From positions 566,571 to 630,570 of the forward strand of contig NZ_JH994111.1 of assembly GCF_000316195.1 (NCBI RefSeq): a stretch of DNA of 64,000 nt, written 5' to 3'. Source of the stretch: Brachyspira hampsonii 30446 (GTDB lineage Bacteria > Spirochaetota > Brachyspiria > Brachyspirales > Brachyspiraceae). Below are positions 54,034 through 62,385 of the stretch, one piece after another (position 1 is the first letter of the stretch; each line of letters begins with the position of its first letter). Under the pieces are notes generated by a model. It had not been told where the DNA came from, did no database searches, and saw only the letters and a program-made list of their open reading frames with translations. Both the position numbers and the translations under genes were made by a program.

Positions 54034-54783
54034 ATGAAAAAAATGTATAAATTAACAATATTGTCTATTATTTTTAGTATAGTCCTTTTATCATGCGGTG
54101 AAAAAGATATTGAAACTATAGAGCAGTATGAAGCTAGAATGAATAGGCTTGAAATTTTAAAATATTATAATATACAAGATGTTATGCAGCCTAGAATAGT
54201 AAATGACGGAGTATTATTTACTTTTGCTGAGAATTATGATTCTGTAGAAGTATCCGGCGATTTCAATAATTGGGAAGACAGCATACCTCTTATAAAGAGT
54301 TCTTATGGTGTTTATTATTATCTTTGGCAGTATCCTCTTAAGGCCGGAAAATATAGTTATAGATACAGAGTTAATGGGGTTTGGATTAATGATCCTGTAA
54401 ATGCTAATATTGAATATGATAATAATAATCAGGTTGTTAGCTATTTTGTGTTAACTAATGATGTTGGATTTTATGAAAAAAACCCTATTTATAATTCTGA
54501 TGGTACGGTTACATTCTTTTACAGTAATGATACCGCTAAAGAGGTTATGTTTACTTCTGATAAATTGGGATTTGATAGTTTAAGATATCCTATGACTTAT
54601 TCTAATAATTTATGGGTTATCACTCTAAGAGCTGAAGCCGGTAATTACTATTATAACTTTGTAGTAGATAGAATATGGGAAGTTGATCCTATTAATATGA
54701 ATGTTTATAGGGGAAGTGATGGAAGACTTCATTCATATATTCTAATAAATTATAATCAAACTAATAAAAGAATTGTTTATTAA
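54034..54783 (+). CDS. Lipoprotein with two CBM48/AMPK-type glycan-binding domains
   Basis: A 249-residue lipoprotein, signal ending IVLLSC. Two tandem Ig-like domains (about 58-145 and 155-245) resemble the CBM48/E-set glycogen-binding fold. The first is clear: VEVSGDFNNWEDSIPLIKSS then LKAGKYSYRYRVNGVWINDP. The second has VMFTSDKLGFDSLRYPMTYS then AEAGNYYYNFVVDRIWEVDP. Such domains bind alpha-glucans or act as adaptors. The Trp of the glycan site is present in the first copy and lost in the second. It lies 7 bp after fliS, so it is probably expressed with flagellin-late genes. Confidence 0.75.
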   Translation: MKKMYKLTILSIIFSIVLLSCGEKDIETIEQYEARMNRLEILKYYNIQDVMQPRIVNDGVLFTFAENYDSVEVSGDFNNWEDSIPLIKSSYGVYYYLWQYPLKAGKYSYRYRVNGVWINDPVNANIEYDNNNQVVSYFVLTNDVGFYEKNPIYNSDGTVTFFYSNDTAKEVMFTSDKLGFDSLRYPMTYSNNLWVITLRAEAGNYYYNFVVDRIWEVDPINMNVYRGSDGRLHSYILINYNQTNKRIVY

Positions 54784-54790
54784 TAAATAT

Positions 54791-54828
54791 AAAAAAGGAT
54801 AGGCTTTTATATTAGTCTATCTTTTTTT
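54791..54828. terminator. Bidirectional terminator between the CBM48-like lipoprotein and fliO
   Basis: AAAAAAGGATAGGCT (54791-54805) pairs with AGTCTATCTTTTTTT (54814-54828), 15 pairs including two G-U, over an eight-base loop. It overlaps the last bases of fliO. Confidence 0.8.
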
Positions 54829-55531
54829 ATTGCATTTTATTATTTTCATTATCATTATTTATTGTAGGATTTTCTGCATTCAAATCATGAAGTCTTTCTC
54901 TAATTTCTGAAGTTGTTTTTAACGGATCTTTTTCTTTCATTTTCGGCTGCTTGAATACGGATAGTGTTTGATTAAAGATATTTTTGAAACTATCATCTAC
55001 TGTATTATTTTTAGAGTTAATATACATCATTTTTATTTGATCTTTAGTCTCTTTATCTTCTATCTTTGATAATAAATTAATATTATGATCTGAAATAGAG
55101 ACTATATACATGTCATCTACAATTTCTATAATTGATATATATCTATTTGAAGCAACAGGAGTAGTGGCAAGAACCTTAATAATATCGCTTGATCCTGACA
55201 CTTTTTTAGACTTATTTTTTAAATATATAAATACCAAATATATGCCAACCAAAGTAACTATAAAACCAATAATAGCTCTTATAAACATCCAGCCGTTACT
55301 TACTTCTGCTCTGTTTTGAATATTTCTTATATCCTGAAGTATAGCAGGTTCATTAGCATTGTTCGTATTATCTATAGGGGCATTGAAGAAATTAGTTTCC
55401 GGCATTGTATTTTGTATATTTTCTTGAGCAGTTAAATCAGCATTATTGGTATTATTTTGATTTGTAGTATTTTCTTGAGTTAGTGCTATATTGAAAATAA
55501 TTAAGAATATAAAGAAAAATTTTTTAATCAT
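54827..55531 (-). CDS. fliO: Flagellar biosynthesis protein FliO
   Basis: A 234-residue FliO. An N-terminal signal (1-19) is followed by an Asn/Thr-rich periplasmic stretch, a single membrane helix near 85-105 (IGFIVTLVGIYLVFIYL), then the FliO cytoplasmic domain: IIKVLATTPVASNRYISIIE and MYIVSISDHNINLLSKIE. FliO helps assemble the FliP ring of the export gate. It stands apart from fliP/fliQ, which are not in the window. A tRNA-Ser gene lies immediately upstream on the same strand. Confidence 0.83.
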   Translation of the reverse strand: MIKKFFFIFLIIFNIALTQENTTNQNNTNNADLTAQENIQNTMPETNFFNAPIDNTNNANEPAILQDIRNIQNRAEVSNGWMFIRAIIGFIVTLVGIYLVFIYLKNKSKKVSGSSDIIKVLATTPVASNRYISIIEIVDDMYIVSISDHNINLLSKIEDKETKDQIKMMYINSKNNTVDDSFKNIFNQTLSVFKQPKMKEKDPLKTTSEIRERLHDLNAENPTINNDNENNKMQ

Positions 55532-55544
55532 ATATAAACCGATG

Positions 55545-55630
55545 CGGAGAGAGCGGGATTCGAACCCGCGGTAGGGGTTGCCTACGACAGTTTAGCAAAC
55601 TGCTCCCTTCGGCCTCTCGGGCATCTCTCC
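55545..55630 (-). tRNA. tRNA-Ser (anticodon GCU)
   Basis: An 86-nt tRNA on the minus strand. The acceptor stem GGAGAGA/TCTCTCC is perfect. The D arm is GCCCGAGAGGC-like, the anticodon stem-loop CAGTTTGCTAAACTG gives GCT, the long variable arm CGTAGGCAACCCCTACC marks class II, and the T arm is GCGGGTTCGAATCCCGC. The discriminator is G; CCA is not encoded. It decodes AGC/AGU. Confidence 0.97.
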
Positions 55631-55745
55631 AAAATTATACATTCGCTTAAATAGTTGTATTATGATAACATAAATAGGATTTTTAGTCAAGTTTATATTT
55701 AATTAAAGTTTGTTTTTTATTAATTTAGATAAAATATATATAATT

Positions 55746-55774
55746 TTGACAAATGTGGTGTTTTTAATTATAAT
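55746..55774 (+). promoter_or_regulatory. Consensus promoter of the restriction-modification gene
   Basis: TTGACA (55746-55751), 17 bases, TATAAT (55769-55774): an exact vegetative promoter. The leader to the ATG at 55795 is only about 14 bases and contains AAGGA. Confidence 0.85.
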
Positions 55775-55794
55775 ATATTATTAAGGATTATATT

Positions 55795-58700
55795 ATGATT
55801 AAAGAACTATATTCATATTTAGAAGGCATAAAGAATATAACTGCTGAAGATAAAGAGCATAGTTATAGAGCTTCTTTAGAGAGTTTATTAAATGCTATAA
55901 AAAATCATCTTAATTTTAATAAGATAAATATAAAACATGAACCAAATAATGATAAAGAGGGAAGAGGTGCACCTGATTTTTTAGTTACTATTGATTCTCT
56001 TGTTTTGGGATACATTGAAAATAAAAGAGTAAATGCCAATCTTGATGAAATTATTAAAAGCGAGCAGATAAAAAAATATCTTCTTTTGAGTGATAACATT
56101 ATAATTACAGATTATTTGAGATTCATATTAATTGATGAAAACTTAAATATTATTGATGAAGTTAGAATATGCGAATTAAGTGAGATTAAAAATTATAAAA
56201 AAATTAAACTTGAAGAAGTAAGTAAAAAACTTTCAGATATATTTAAAATATTTTTCTCAAGAGAGCCTAAACCTATAAATACAGCTTTAGAGTTTGCAGA
56301 TGCTTTAGCTATGCGTACTAGAATATTAAGGGATGATTTATACGAACTTGAAAATAATAATCATATAGAGCGTTTATATAATATATTTAAAAGTACAATT
56401 TATTCTCAAATAGATTTTGCAGACTTTTGTGATAATTTTGCACAGACACTTACATATAGTTTGTTTTTAGCTAGACTAAATACTAATGAAAAAATCGATT
56501 TATATAATGTTACTAAGTTTATACCTAAATCATTTCCATTAATAAGGGCTATGAGCAAATTTCTTCAGGATTTGGAAGAGTTAAATATTAATGACTTAAA
56601 AACCATAGAATGGCTTTTAAATGAAATAATAAATATAACTAATCATATAAATATTGTATCTATTGTTGAAGAATTAAATAAATATGATAATACAGTTTCG
56701 CAGAAAGATCCCTATATGCATTTTTATGAAACTTTTTTGTATAAGTATAATCCAGAGCTTAGAGAGCTTAGAGGCGTTTATTATACTCCTCAAAGCGTGG
56801 TTAATTTTATTATTGATTCTATAGATATAGTTTTAAAAGAGTATTTCAATAAAAATAAAGGTTTAGGCGATGCATTAGAAAAAGAAACTAATATAACTCT
56901 TTTGGATTTTGCTACAGGAACAGGTACATTTTTACTTGATTCTTTTAGAAAATCTTTATCATATTATCAAAAAAACTCTGTCAAATATAATCCTAAAGAA
57001 TTAATAAATAAATTTTACGGCTTTGAGTTTATGATAGCACCGTATACAATAGCACATCTTAAAATATCTCAAACACTTAAAGAAGAGTTTAACTATAATT
57101 TAGAAGATGACGAGAGATTAAATATATTTTTAACCAACACTTTAGAAAATATAGATTTAGATGAGAGCAAAGGGAAAAACAATATATTTGAAGAGCTTAA
57201 TGAAGAGATGAACCTTGCTCAGAAAACAAAAGAAAAAGAGATTCTTATAATAACAGGCAATCCTCCATACAGCGGAGCAAGTGCCAATAAAGGTATATTT
57301 GAGGAAGAGGTAAGAAAAGAATATAAAGACGGATTAGAATCTCCTCCTTTGGCTATAAGAAGAAACGGAAATGTAGAAAAAGAGAAAAATCCTAAATGGC
57401 TTCTTGATGATTATGTGAAGTTTATAAGATTTGCACAGCAGAAAATAGATAATCAAAAGGCAGGCGGAATATTCGGCTTTATTTCTAATAACTCATTTTT
57501 AGATAATGCAACTTTCAGAGGTATGCGTTACAGCTTATTAAAAAGTTTTGATGAAATATATATTGTTAATCTTCATGGCAATACCAGAAAAAAGGAAGTA
57601 TGTCCAGACGGCAGCAAAGATGAAAATGTATTTGACATAATGCAGGGCGTGAGTATAAATATATTTGTAAAACATACTCAAAAAATAAAAGATAAAAGAG
57701 TTGAAGATAGCAAATTAAATCCATCATATTATAAGCATGGTAGTGATTATGCTAATGTATATTATTATGATTTGTACGGAAAGAGGGAATATAAATATAA
57801 TTTTCTTCTTGATAATAATATAAAAAGTATAGAATGGAATAAATTAGCATATAAAGAACCTTTCTTTTTATTTATACCTCAGAATGATGATTTAAGAGAA
57901 GAATACGATAAGTTTTACAGTATAAAAGATATTTTCAAAATTTATGGAATTGGTATATGTTCAAAAAGAGATAATATAGTTTTTCAAAGTGATAAGGAAA
58001 AACTTATGAAACTTTTGAATGATTTTATAAATAAAGATAAAGAAGAATTATATAAACTATATGATATAGGAGAAGATAGCGGCGGCTGGAAATTAGATTG
58101 GGCAATTAAAGCTGTAAAAGAAAATAAAGATAATTTAGATGATTTTATATTAAAATCACATTATCGTCCATTTGATTTTAAATATACATATTATGTTAAT
58201 AAAAATTGCGGATTTATGGCTAGACCTGTTTATGATATATTCGAGCATTTTTTGAAATACGAAAATAATATTGGATTAATATTTACAAGAAGATTTACAT
58301 CTTTAGAAAGTGGTTTATGTTTTATTTCTAATTGTATAATTAATTTAAGAACTTGGACTTGTCCAGGTATGGAAGGTGGTGATTGTATAGCTCCTCTATA
58401 TTTGTACGATACTCCTAATGCAAGAAAAGTTATTCAGGCTGAAAATTATAATGTTGGGGATTTATTTGAAAAATATGAAGAAAACCCTTTTCAAAATGCT
58501 GATAAGATAGAAAATTTTACTCGCAATTTTAGAAATTTTCTTGATAAAAAATACGGCTCTCATTTCCAGCCTGAAGAGGTTTTGGGCTATATTTATGCTA
58601 TACTCTTTCATAAAACTTACAGAACTAAATATATTGATTTCCTAAAAATAGATTTTCCTAAAATTCCTTTTACTTATTCTAAAGATATATTTATAAAATT

Positions 58701-59043
58701 AAGCTCTCTAGGAACTCAATTATACAATCTTCATTTGATGAAAGATAATGATTTGAATGCCGATATAGGAGAGGGTTTATACAAAGATGACAAAAATAAC
58801 AAAATAGAAAAACCTACTTATAATGAAAAAGAAAATAAACTATTCATTAATAAAACTCTTTATTTTGATAAAGTTTCAAAAGAAGTTTGGCTATATAAAA
58901 TAGGAGGCTATCAGGTATTGGATAAATATTTAAAATCTCATAAAGGCGAAGATATTGATTACTCATATTTTCAGAAGATTATACAGATTTTGTATAAATC
59001 ATTGATTATAGAAAGTGAAATTGCAGGCATTGACTTTTTATAA
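55795..59043 (+). CDS. Single-chain restriction-modification enzyme (type IIG/ISP-like), N6-adenine methylase with nuclease domain
   Basis: A 1082-residue enzyme. Residues 1-120 resemble a PD-(D/E)XK nuclease: Asp61 in GAPDFLV, Glu75 and Lys77 in GYIENKR. A helical connector follows. The methylase domain has YYTPQSVVNFIIDS, motif I LLDFATGTGTFLLD (about 369-382) and the N6-adenine motif NPPY (489-492). The last 400 residues, with HYRPFDFKYTYY and LRTWTCPGMEGGD, resemble the target-recognition region of type ISP enzymes. No helicase motif is present, so it is closer to type IIG than to true ISP. It has its own promoter. The 3' end is partly duplicated at 59728-59795. Confidence 0.85.
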   Translation: MIKELYSYLEGIKNITAEDKEHSYRASLESLLNAIKNHLNFNKINIKHEPNNDKEGRGAPDFLVTIDSLVLGYIENKRVNANLDEIIKSEQIKKYLLLSDNIIITDYLRFILIDENLNIIDEVRICELSEIKNYKKIKLEEVSKKLSDIFKIFFSREPKPINTALEFADALAMRTRILRDDLYELENNNHIERLYNIFKSTIYSQIDFADFCDNFAQTLTYSLFLARLNTNEKIDLYNVTKFIPKSFPLIRAMSKFLQDLEELNINDLKTIEWLLNEIINITNHINIVSIVEELNKYDNTVSQKDPYMHFYETFLYKYNPELRELRGVYYTPQSVVNFIIDSIDIVLKEYFNKNKGLGDALEKETNITLLDFATGTGTFLLDSFRKSLSYYQKNSVKYNPKELINKFYGFEFMIAPYTIAHLKISQTLKEEFNYNLEDDERLNIFLTNTLENIDLDESKGKNNIFEELNEEMNLAQKTKEKEILIITGNPPYSGASANKGIFEEEVRKEYKDGLESPPLAIRRNGNVEKEKNPKWLLDDYVKFIRFAQQKIDNQKAGGIFGFISNNSFLDNATFRGMRYSLLKSFDEIYIVNLHGNTRKKEVCPDGSKDENVFDIMQGVSINIFVKHTQKIKDKRVEDSKLNPSYYKHGSDYANVYYYDLYGKREYKYNFLLDNNIKSIEWNKLAYKEPFFLFIPQNDDLREEYDKFYSIKDIFKIYGIGICSKRDNIVFQSDKEKLMKLLNDFINKDKEELYKLYDIGEDSGGWKLDWAIKAVKENKDNLDDFILKSHYRPFDFKYTYYVNKNCGFMARPVYDIFEHFLKYENNIGLIFTRRFTSLESGLCFISNCIINLRTWTCPGMEGGDCIAPLYLYDTPNARKVIQAENYNVGDLFEKYEENPFQNADKIENFTRNFRNFLDKKYGSHFQPEEVLGYIYAILFHKTYRTKYIDFLKIDFPKIPFTYSKDIFIKLSSLGTQLYNLHLMKDNDLNADIGEGLYKDDKNNKIEKPTYNEKENKLFINKTLYFDKVSKEVWLYKIGGYQVLDKYLKSHKGEDIDYSYFQKIIQILYKSLIIESEIAGIDFL

Positions 59044-59067
59044 ACATTTTATATAAAATAATACAAT

Positions 59068-59095
59068 TTGACAATATTATATTTTATTATATTAT
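59068..59095 (+). promoter_or_regulatory. Promoter of the small two-ORF cassette
   Basis: TTGACA (59068-59073), 16 bases, TATTAT (59090-59095). The ribosome-binding site GAGGG (59104-59108) follows almost at once, giving a very short leader. Confidence 0.5.
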
Positions 59096-59116
59096 ATATA
59101 TATGAGGGTATGTATT

Positions 59117-59320
59117 ATGAATATTAATAAAGAAAAAAAATTACTTGAAATTACTCTTAAATATAAAAGTAAATTAAGTAGGAAAAAATTTAATTCGATT
59201 ATAGGAATTTGTTATTCTAATATAATAAATAAACAAATTAATGATGAAATAAATGGTTATATTATACCTACGGTTAATAGCATAGTTAAAAATTATGGAC
59301 ACAAATATGAAAAACAATAA
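59117..59320 (+). CDS. Small protein of unknown function (67 aa)
   Basis: A 67-residue basic protein (MNINKEKKLLEITLKYKSKL ...) with no recognised family. It is predicted helical, with one hydrophobic stretch (FNSIIGICYSNIIN) too short for a sure membrane helix. ATG at 59117 has GAGGG eight bases upstream; an ATG at 59102 overlaps it and is rejected. Its end overlaps the next ORF by up to 26 bases. It lies between the restriction-modification gene and a duplicated piece of that gene's 3' end, so it may be part of an inserted cassette. Confidence 0.55.
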   Translation: MNINKEKKLLEITLKYKSKLSRKKFNSIIGICYSNIINKQINDEINGYIIPTVNSIVKNYGHKYEKQ

Positions 59321-59699
59321 AGAAATTATTGATAATAAGGATAGCAGTAATAATGATAAATTACCGCCTGAAATGATAGAAGAGATTAATGATTTTTTGT
59401 CAATTAGTGGTTCTTTTAATCCTTTGGTTAATAAAATTACAGATAAGAATATTAGTGAAATGACAGAACTTCATAATAAACATGATGAAAGAGTTTTTAA
59501 TGATAAGAAAAATCAGAGGTTTCATAATATATTAATAATGATCGCATTATTAATATTTTTTTTAGTAGTTATGATTTTGTTTAAAAATAATACAGCTTTT
59601 TTAGAAAAAATATTACCTCTTATCATTAGTTTTGCCATAGGTTGTTTTGGTGGATATGGATATGGATATTATAAAAAAGATAGAGATTCTAAAAATTAA
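59295..59699 (+). CDS. Small membrane protein (DUF2335-like?)
   Basis: A 134-residue protein with an acidic, Asn-rich N-terminus, KLPPEMIEEINDFLSISG, a charged helix (ITDKNISEMTELHNKHDERV) and two closely spaced C-terminal membrane helices ending GGYGYGYYKKD. The layout recalls DUF2335 membrane proteins, often seen in phage or accessory regions; the match is by eye only. ATG at 59295 overlaps the preceding ORF. ATG at 59307, with GGA seven bases upstream, is as likely a start. It could act with the 67-aa protein, as the two overlap in different frames. Confidence 0.55.
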   Translation: MDTNMKNNKEIIDNKDSSNNDKLPPEMIEEINDFLSISGSFNPLVNKITDKNISEMTELHNKHDERVFNDKKNQRFHNILIMIALLIFFLVVMILFKNNTAFLEKILPLIISFAIGCFGGYGYGYYKKDRDSKN

Positions 59700-59727
59700 G
59701 TATATCTAATTTTAGAATTGGAATATA

Positions 59728-59795
59728 ATATTATATAGATTTTAAATAAATCATTAAATTTAGAAAATGAAATTGCAGGTATTAATTTTTTGTAA
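59728..59795 (+). pseudogene. Remnant of a second copy of the restriction-modification gene 3' end
   Basis: From about 59728 the DNA aligns with the last 22 codons of the gene ending at 59043. After an in-frame stop (TAG at 59736-59738) it reads ILNKSLNLENEIAGINFL then stop. The intact gene ends ILYKSLIIESEIAGIDFL then stop. The homology ends near the stop codons. The remnant, but not the intact gene, is followed by a terminator. Confidence 0.8.
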
Positions 59796-59797
59796 AT

Positions 59798-59837
59798 AAA
59801 AGGCTTTAACTAAAATATATTTAATCAAAGCCTTTTT
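59798..59837 (+). terminator. Terminator after the remnant
   Basis: AAAAGGCTTT (59798-59807) pairs with AAAGCCTTTT (59827-59836) over a loop of 19 bases, then T. It probably was the terminator of the ancestral restriction-modification gene and now serves the small ORFs. Confidence 0.75.
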
Positions 59838-59854
59838 ATAAATATTTATATTAA

Positions 59855-60330
59855 ACTTGTTTCAAAAGTAATTTTATTTATAATTTGTGCGGACTATCCC
59901 TGCGAAGCATACAGTCGTGCCGTAGGAGGTGTCGGCAGCGAAGGCTATATTTTAGGCTGAATTTAATAATTTATTCTACATGTAAAACATGATTAGTACT
60001 ATTTTTTAGATTTGCACTTTTTGCAACTTTGACGAAGTCCACCCGTGGTGTGCGGCGGGAAAAAGTTGAATAAAAAATTGACAAACTTAAAAATTTTTAG
60101 TATATACATAAACAAATATAATTTGTCAAAAATTAATTTTTTAAATTTAAAATATTTGTGGGGCTTTGCCCCACACCCCAGTTCTTTTATTGGTATAAAA
60201 GAACCAAAAAAACTGCATTTTTAGCCTAAATTTAGGGATATACACTACATTTAATACATATATATATAATATAAAGTTCTAGTAATTGCGTTTTTGCAAC
60301 TTTTTTGTGCTGCAAAAAAGTTGATAATTC
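59855..60330. repeat. Degenerate copies of the terminal-inverted-repeat element (copy C)
   Basis: The 568 bases between the terminator and nagA (59838-60405) hold no gene. ACTTGTTTCAAAAGTA (59855-59870) matches the element end. CTGCGAAGCATACAGTCGTGCC nearby matches copy B at two mismatches; a second block contains GTGGGGCTTTGCCCCAC (60158-60174), a perfect hairpin, then GTTCTTTTAT-TGGT-ATAAAAGAAC (60181-60204), a second, then ACTGCATTTTTAGC. CAACTTTTTTG and CAAAAAAGTTG (60298-60324) form a third. It appears to be two fused or rearranged element copies; the right end is unclear. Confidence 0.6.
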
Positions 60331-60405
60331 TATATAATGTACATCAGTCGACAAAATAAAATCGTTCCAATATATATTACTGCTTTTTATTTTATAACTT
60401 AATAA

Positions 60406-62370
60406 TTAAGCATGTGTTACCCATTCATGGTCATAGTCATACTCTTTGTAGTTTCCTTTGAACACAACACCTTTTACTATTAGGTTTTCATCTAGTATCA
60501 CTAAGTCAGCGATATAACCTTCTTTTATTCTGCCGTATTTGTCATCTATGCCCATAACTTTAGCAGGGTAGAGTGAAGCCATTTTTAAAGCCTCTTCTAC
60601 AGCAGCACCTACATGATTAACTACATTTCTTACGGATTGACTCATGGTAATTGAAGAGCCTCCCAAAGTGCCGTTATCATCAATAAGTCTGTTGCCGTCT
60701 CTATGTATTTTTTTACCAGCCCAAATATATTCTTTTATCTCCGGGGCAGCAGCAGGCGCTATGGCATCAGTAACTATACATATATGACCTGTTTTTAATT
60801 TGTATGCAAGTTCTACTGAAGCAAAATCACAATGCACTCCGTCGCATATTAAACCTGCATACATGTCTTTAGTCTCAAGTACCGCTCCGACAGCACCGGG
60901 CTCTCTTGAACCCCAAGGACGCATAGCATTAAATAAATGTGTGGCAAAAGTTATTCCGTAAGGTATTTTTTCTTTTATCTCATTGTATGTACCGTTTGTA
61001 TGTCCTACGGATACTACTTTTCCTCCCATAGCGAATGCTTCTATAACTTCTCCTTTTACCATTTCTGGTGCTACCGTAACCATTACGCATTTTGAGGCAT
61101 TGATTTTTTTTATCATATCTATATTAGGCTCTCTTATGAACTTTTCATTGTGTATGCCTCTTTTTTCATGCGATATGTAAGGACCTTCAAAATGTATTCC
61201 TAGTACTCCCATTACAGATAAATCTTCTATGTTATTAAATAAATCTATAATTTTTATCATGTATTCATCACTGTTTGTAATAATAGTTGGTAAATATGAA
61301 GTACAGCCGTATCTCTGACAAACTTCATTCATGTTTTTTAATGTTTCAACAGTAGGAGAGGCATTAATATCATATCCGCCTATACCATTAACCTGCAAGT
61401 CTATATACCCAGGTGCTACTATTTTTCCTCCCAAATCTATTCTTGTAATAACAGCATCAACATCTATTTCTTTTTCAACGCTTTTGATAACATTATTTTC
61501 TATAACAATACAATGTCCGTCTATAAACTTTTCGCCGTCAAATATTTTAATGTTTGTAAGAGCATAATAAGATTTGTAAAGCCCTTTAATAAGTTCTTTA
61601 GGGTGAAGACTTTTGCTCTCTAAACTTTTAGCATATTTATAAGTTTTCACTTTCAAATCGCTGCTGGACTCTTCATCGGCTACAATTATAAGTTTTTTAT
61701 GTTCCTGAAGTACAGAAGTAGGGTAGAACTGACTTATAGCTCCTTCCACACAATGAGCCAAAGCATCAGACACTTCATATCCGTTTGCCATAACAAGTAC
61801 ATATTTGGCATTAAAAGCCTCTTCAAAACCTAAAGTAAATCCTTCTCTAGGAAACATCTCTATAGGCATATTAAACTTTTTAGATTCATAGCTTCTTATT
61901 ATCTCACTTATTTTTTTATCTCTTACACTTCCTTCTAATGATGAGCTTGGAGTATTGAGAAGAAAACTTCCGTCCTCTGCTAATGTATCTATTAATAGTG
62001 TTATATTGCCTAATTCTTTTATTAAATTAGCCATTCTTTTAGCTTCTTCTTTTCTATTAACTACATTGCTGTCAAATAAATGAACATTTTCTTTAGGTAT
62101 ATCTATAAATTTTAAAAAATTATCTTCTAAATATTTCTGCGATATGTTTGAATCTATATATTCACCAGATGAAACTATATGTATATTTTTAAATGATACT
62201 ATATTATCATTGTAGAAAGATAATAATTTTTGATAATATGATTTATTGATATATCTTAAAGGAAAAGATAATACAAAAGGTTTTTCTTTATCCGAATAGT
62301 CTAATATACATTTTACAGTATAGTAAGCAGCCCATTCATAAACGCTTTCATTTGTAATAATGATTCTCAT
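60406..62370 (-). CDS. nagA: NagB-like domain fused to N-acetylglucosamine-6-phosphate deacetylase NagA
   Basis: A 654-residue fusion. Residues about 275-654 are an apparently intact NagA: GYIDLQVNGIGGYD, GIHFEGPYISHEKRG, VSVGHTNGTYNEI, FATHLFNAMRPWGSREPG, and catalytic Asp in CIVTDAIAPA. It removes acetate from GlcNAc-6-phosphate. Residues 1-260 are clearly homologous to glucosamine-6-phosphate deaminase NagB, but the catalytic set is damaged. The MDEYVG Asp is Gly69 (SGEYID); the His and Glu of DGHIAFNEP are Ser135 and Thr140 (DGSFLLNTP). The N-terminal domain is therefore probably not a deaminase. It may bind sugar phosphate or serve as scaffold. A NagB paralogue is encoded upstream, 15 bp away. 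Confidence 0.88.
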   Translation of the reverse strand: MRIIITNESVYEWAAYYTVKCILDYSDKEKPFVLSFPLRYINKSYYQKLLSFYNDNIVSFKNIHIVSSGEYIDSNISQKYLEDNFLKFIDIPKENVHLFDSNVVNRKEEAKRMANLIKELGNITLLIDTLAEDGSFLLNTPSSSLEGSVRDKKISEIIRSYESKKFNMPIEMFPREGFTLGFEEAFNAKYVLVMANGYEVSDALAHCVEGAISQFYPTSVLQEHKKLIIVADEESSSDLKVKTYKYAKSLESKSLHPKELIKGLYKSYYALTNIKIFDGEKFIDGHCIVIENNVIKSVEKEIDVDAVITRIDLGGKIVAPGYIDLQVNGIGGYDINASPTVETLKNMNEVCQRYGCTSYLPTIITNSDEYMIKIIDLFNNIEDLSVMGVLGIHFEGPYISHEKRGIHNEKFIREPNIDMIKKINASKCVMVTVAPEMVKGEVIEAFAMGGKVVSVGHTNGTYNEIKEKIPYGITFATHLFNAMRPWGSREPGAVGAVLETKDMYAGLICDGVHCDFASVELAYKLKTGHICIVTDAIAPAAAPEIKEYIWAGKKIHRDGNRLIDDNGTLGGSSITMSQSVRNVVNHVGAAVEEALKMASLYPAKVMGIDDKYGRIKEGYIADLVILDENLIVKGVVFKGNYKEYDYDHEWVTHA

Positions 62371-62385
62371 GTATATTCTCCTTTT

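Noticed and set aside
55545-55630. tRNA-Ser gene as an attachment site for an integrated island carrying the restriction-modification locus
   Set aside because: I found no direct repeat of the tRNA 3' end downstream and no integrase gene; proximity alone is not evidence.
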